From CAZBZG01 sp964496245 (lineage in GTDB: Bacteria; Planctomycetota; SZUA-567), in NCBI GenBank assembly GCA_964496245.1, contig CAZBZG010000037.1, positions 1 through 22,899 on the forward strand: a stretch of DNA of 22,899 bases. Direction: 5' to 3'. The position numbers and the translations under genes are program-made. How positions within the stretch are numbered: the first letter of the stretch is position 1; each line of letters starts with the position of its first letter. The notes beneath the pieces are model-generated. The model searched no databases. It saw only the letters and a program-made list of their open reading frames with translations, and had not been told where the DNA came from. Below, piece by piece: positions 22,825 through 22,899 of the stretch.

Positions 22825-22899
22825 TCAGAACTGCCGCAGGAAACGCAGGTCGTTCTCGAAGAACCGCCGGATGTCGTCCACGCCCAGGGTCAGCATGGC
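22825..22899 (-). CDS. pheS: Phenylalanine-tRNA ligase alpha subunit, last 24 residues
   Basis: The frame is open to the window edge and ends in AMLTLGVDDIRRFFENDLRF then LRQF and TGA. This is the conserved C-terminus of bacterial PheS, the catalytic alpha subunit. Only the 3' end is present. pheT follows on the same strand, but 355 bp away, with spacer repeats between; in most bacteria the two genes nearly touch. Confidence 0.93.
   Translation of the reverse strand, partial: AMLTLGVDDIRRFFENDLRFLRQF

Noticed and set aside
22532..22825. Minus-strand open frame containing TTKITKDTK
   Set aside because: It is made of translated spacer repeats; this peptide pattern is a known artefact.

Overview
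The window is GC-rich (roughly two thirds G+C by eye) bacterial chromosome from a draft assembly: it contains a 10-N scaffold gap. Several traits point to the PVC/Planctomycetes-Kiritimatiellota-Lentisphaerota side of the tree, though I cannot prove this without a search. These are a short PheT without its tRNA-binding OB domain, a compact Rho, a TPR protein carrying two RNA polymerase alpha C-terminal domains, a Gfo/Idh/MocA dehydrogenase paired with a LacI regulator, and intergenic spacers littered with short hairpin repeats.

Layout. 1-1413 (+) is the 3' part of dnaK, ending at a strong terminator. 1837-5577 (+) holds an LEA14/WHy-type lipoprotein, a cyclic-nucleotide-binding-domain protein, the TPR/tandem alpha-CTD protein and ruvA. 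5558-11742 (-) is a five-gene operon read right to left: TVP38/TMEM64 membrane protein, a MerA-like FAD/disulfide oxidoreductase missing its NAD domain, a fused TIGR04282-TIGR04283 transferase, a radical SAM-ArsM-like methyltransferase fusion, and a DUF5714 protein. Genes overlap or nearly touch, and one good promoter lies at 11714-11742. 11875-14479 (-) is lacI-gfo, with a perfect 26-bp LacI-type operator over the lacI transcription start. 14715-17094 (+) is a promoter and two overlapping GT-B glycosyltransferases. 17301-17495 (-) is a complete tRNA-Gly(GCC) unit (promoter, gene, terminator). 17664-18932 (+) is an alkaline-phosphatase-superfamily hydrolase. 19191-22899 (-) is pheS (3' end)-pheT-rho.

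The most interesting part is the 5.5-11.7 kb operon. TIGR04282 and TIGR04283 are families named for arsenosugar biosynthesis (formerly rSAM/selenodomain-associated transferases 1 and 2). Here they are fused into one protein and sit with a radical SAM enzyme fused to a methyltransferase that keeps all three ArsM-type cysteines. A plausible reading is an organoarsenic (methylated arsenic, arsenosugar or arsenolipid) pathway, with the FAD protein and TVP38 protein as redox and membrane partners. This is inference from family membership; no substrate is visible in the sequence. Three oddities deserve checking: the missing NAD domain, the DUF5714 frame that has homology-like sequence but no start codon, and an N gap whose edges share 5 bp and which probably should be closed to nothing.

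Promoters that can be read repeatedly have a TTGC-type -35 (TTGCTC, TTGCGT, TTGCGC, TTGCAT) 16-17 bp from a TATA-like -10; the tRNA and one glycosyltransferase promoter have a perfect TTGACA. Four families of short inverted repeats lie in the spacers, including between pheS and pheT.
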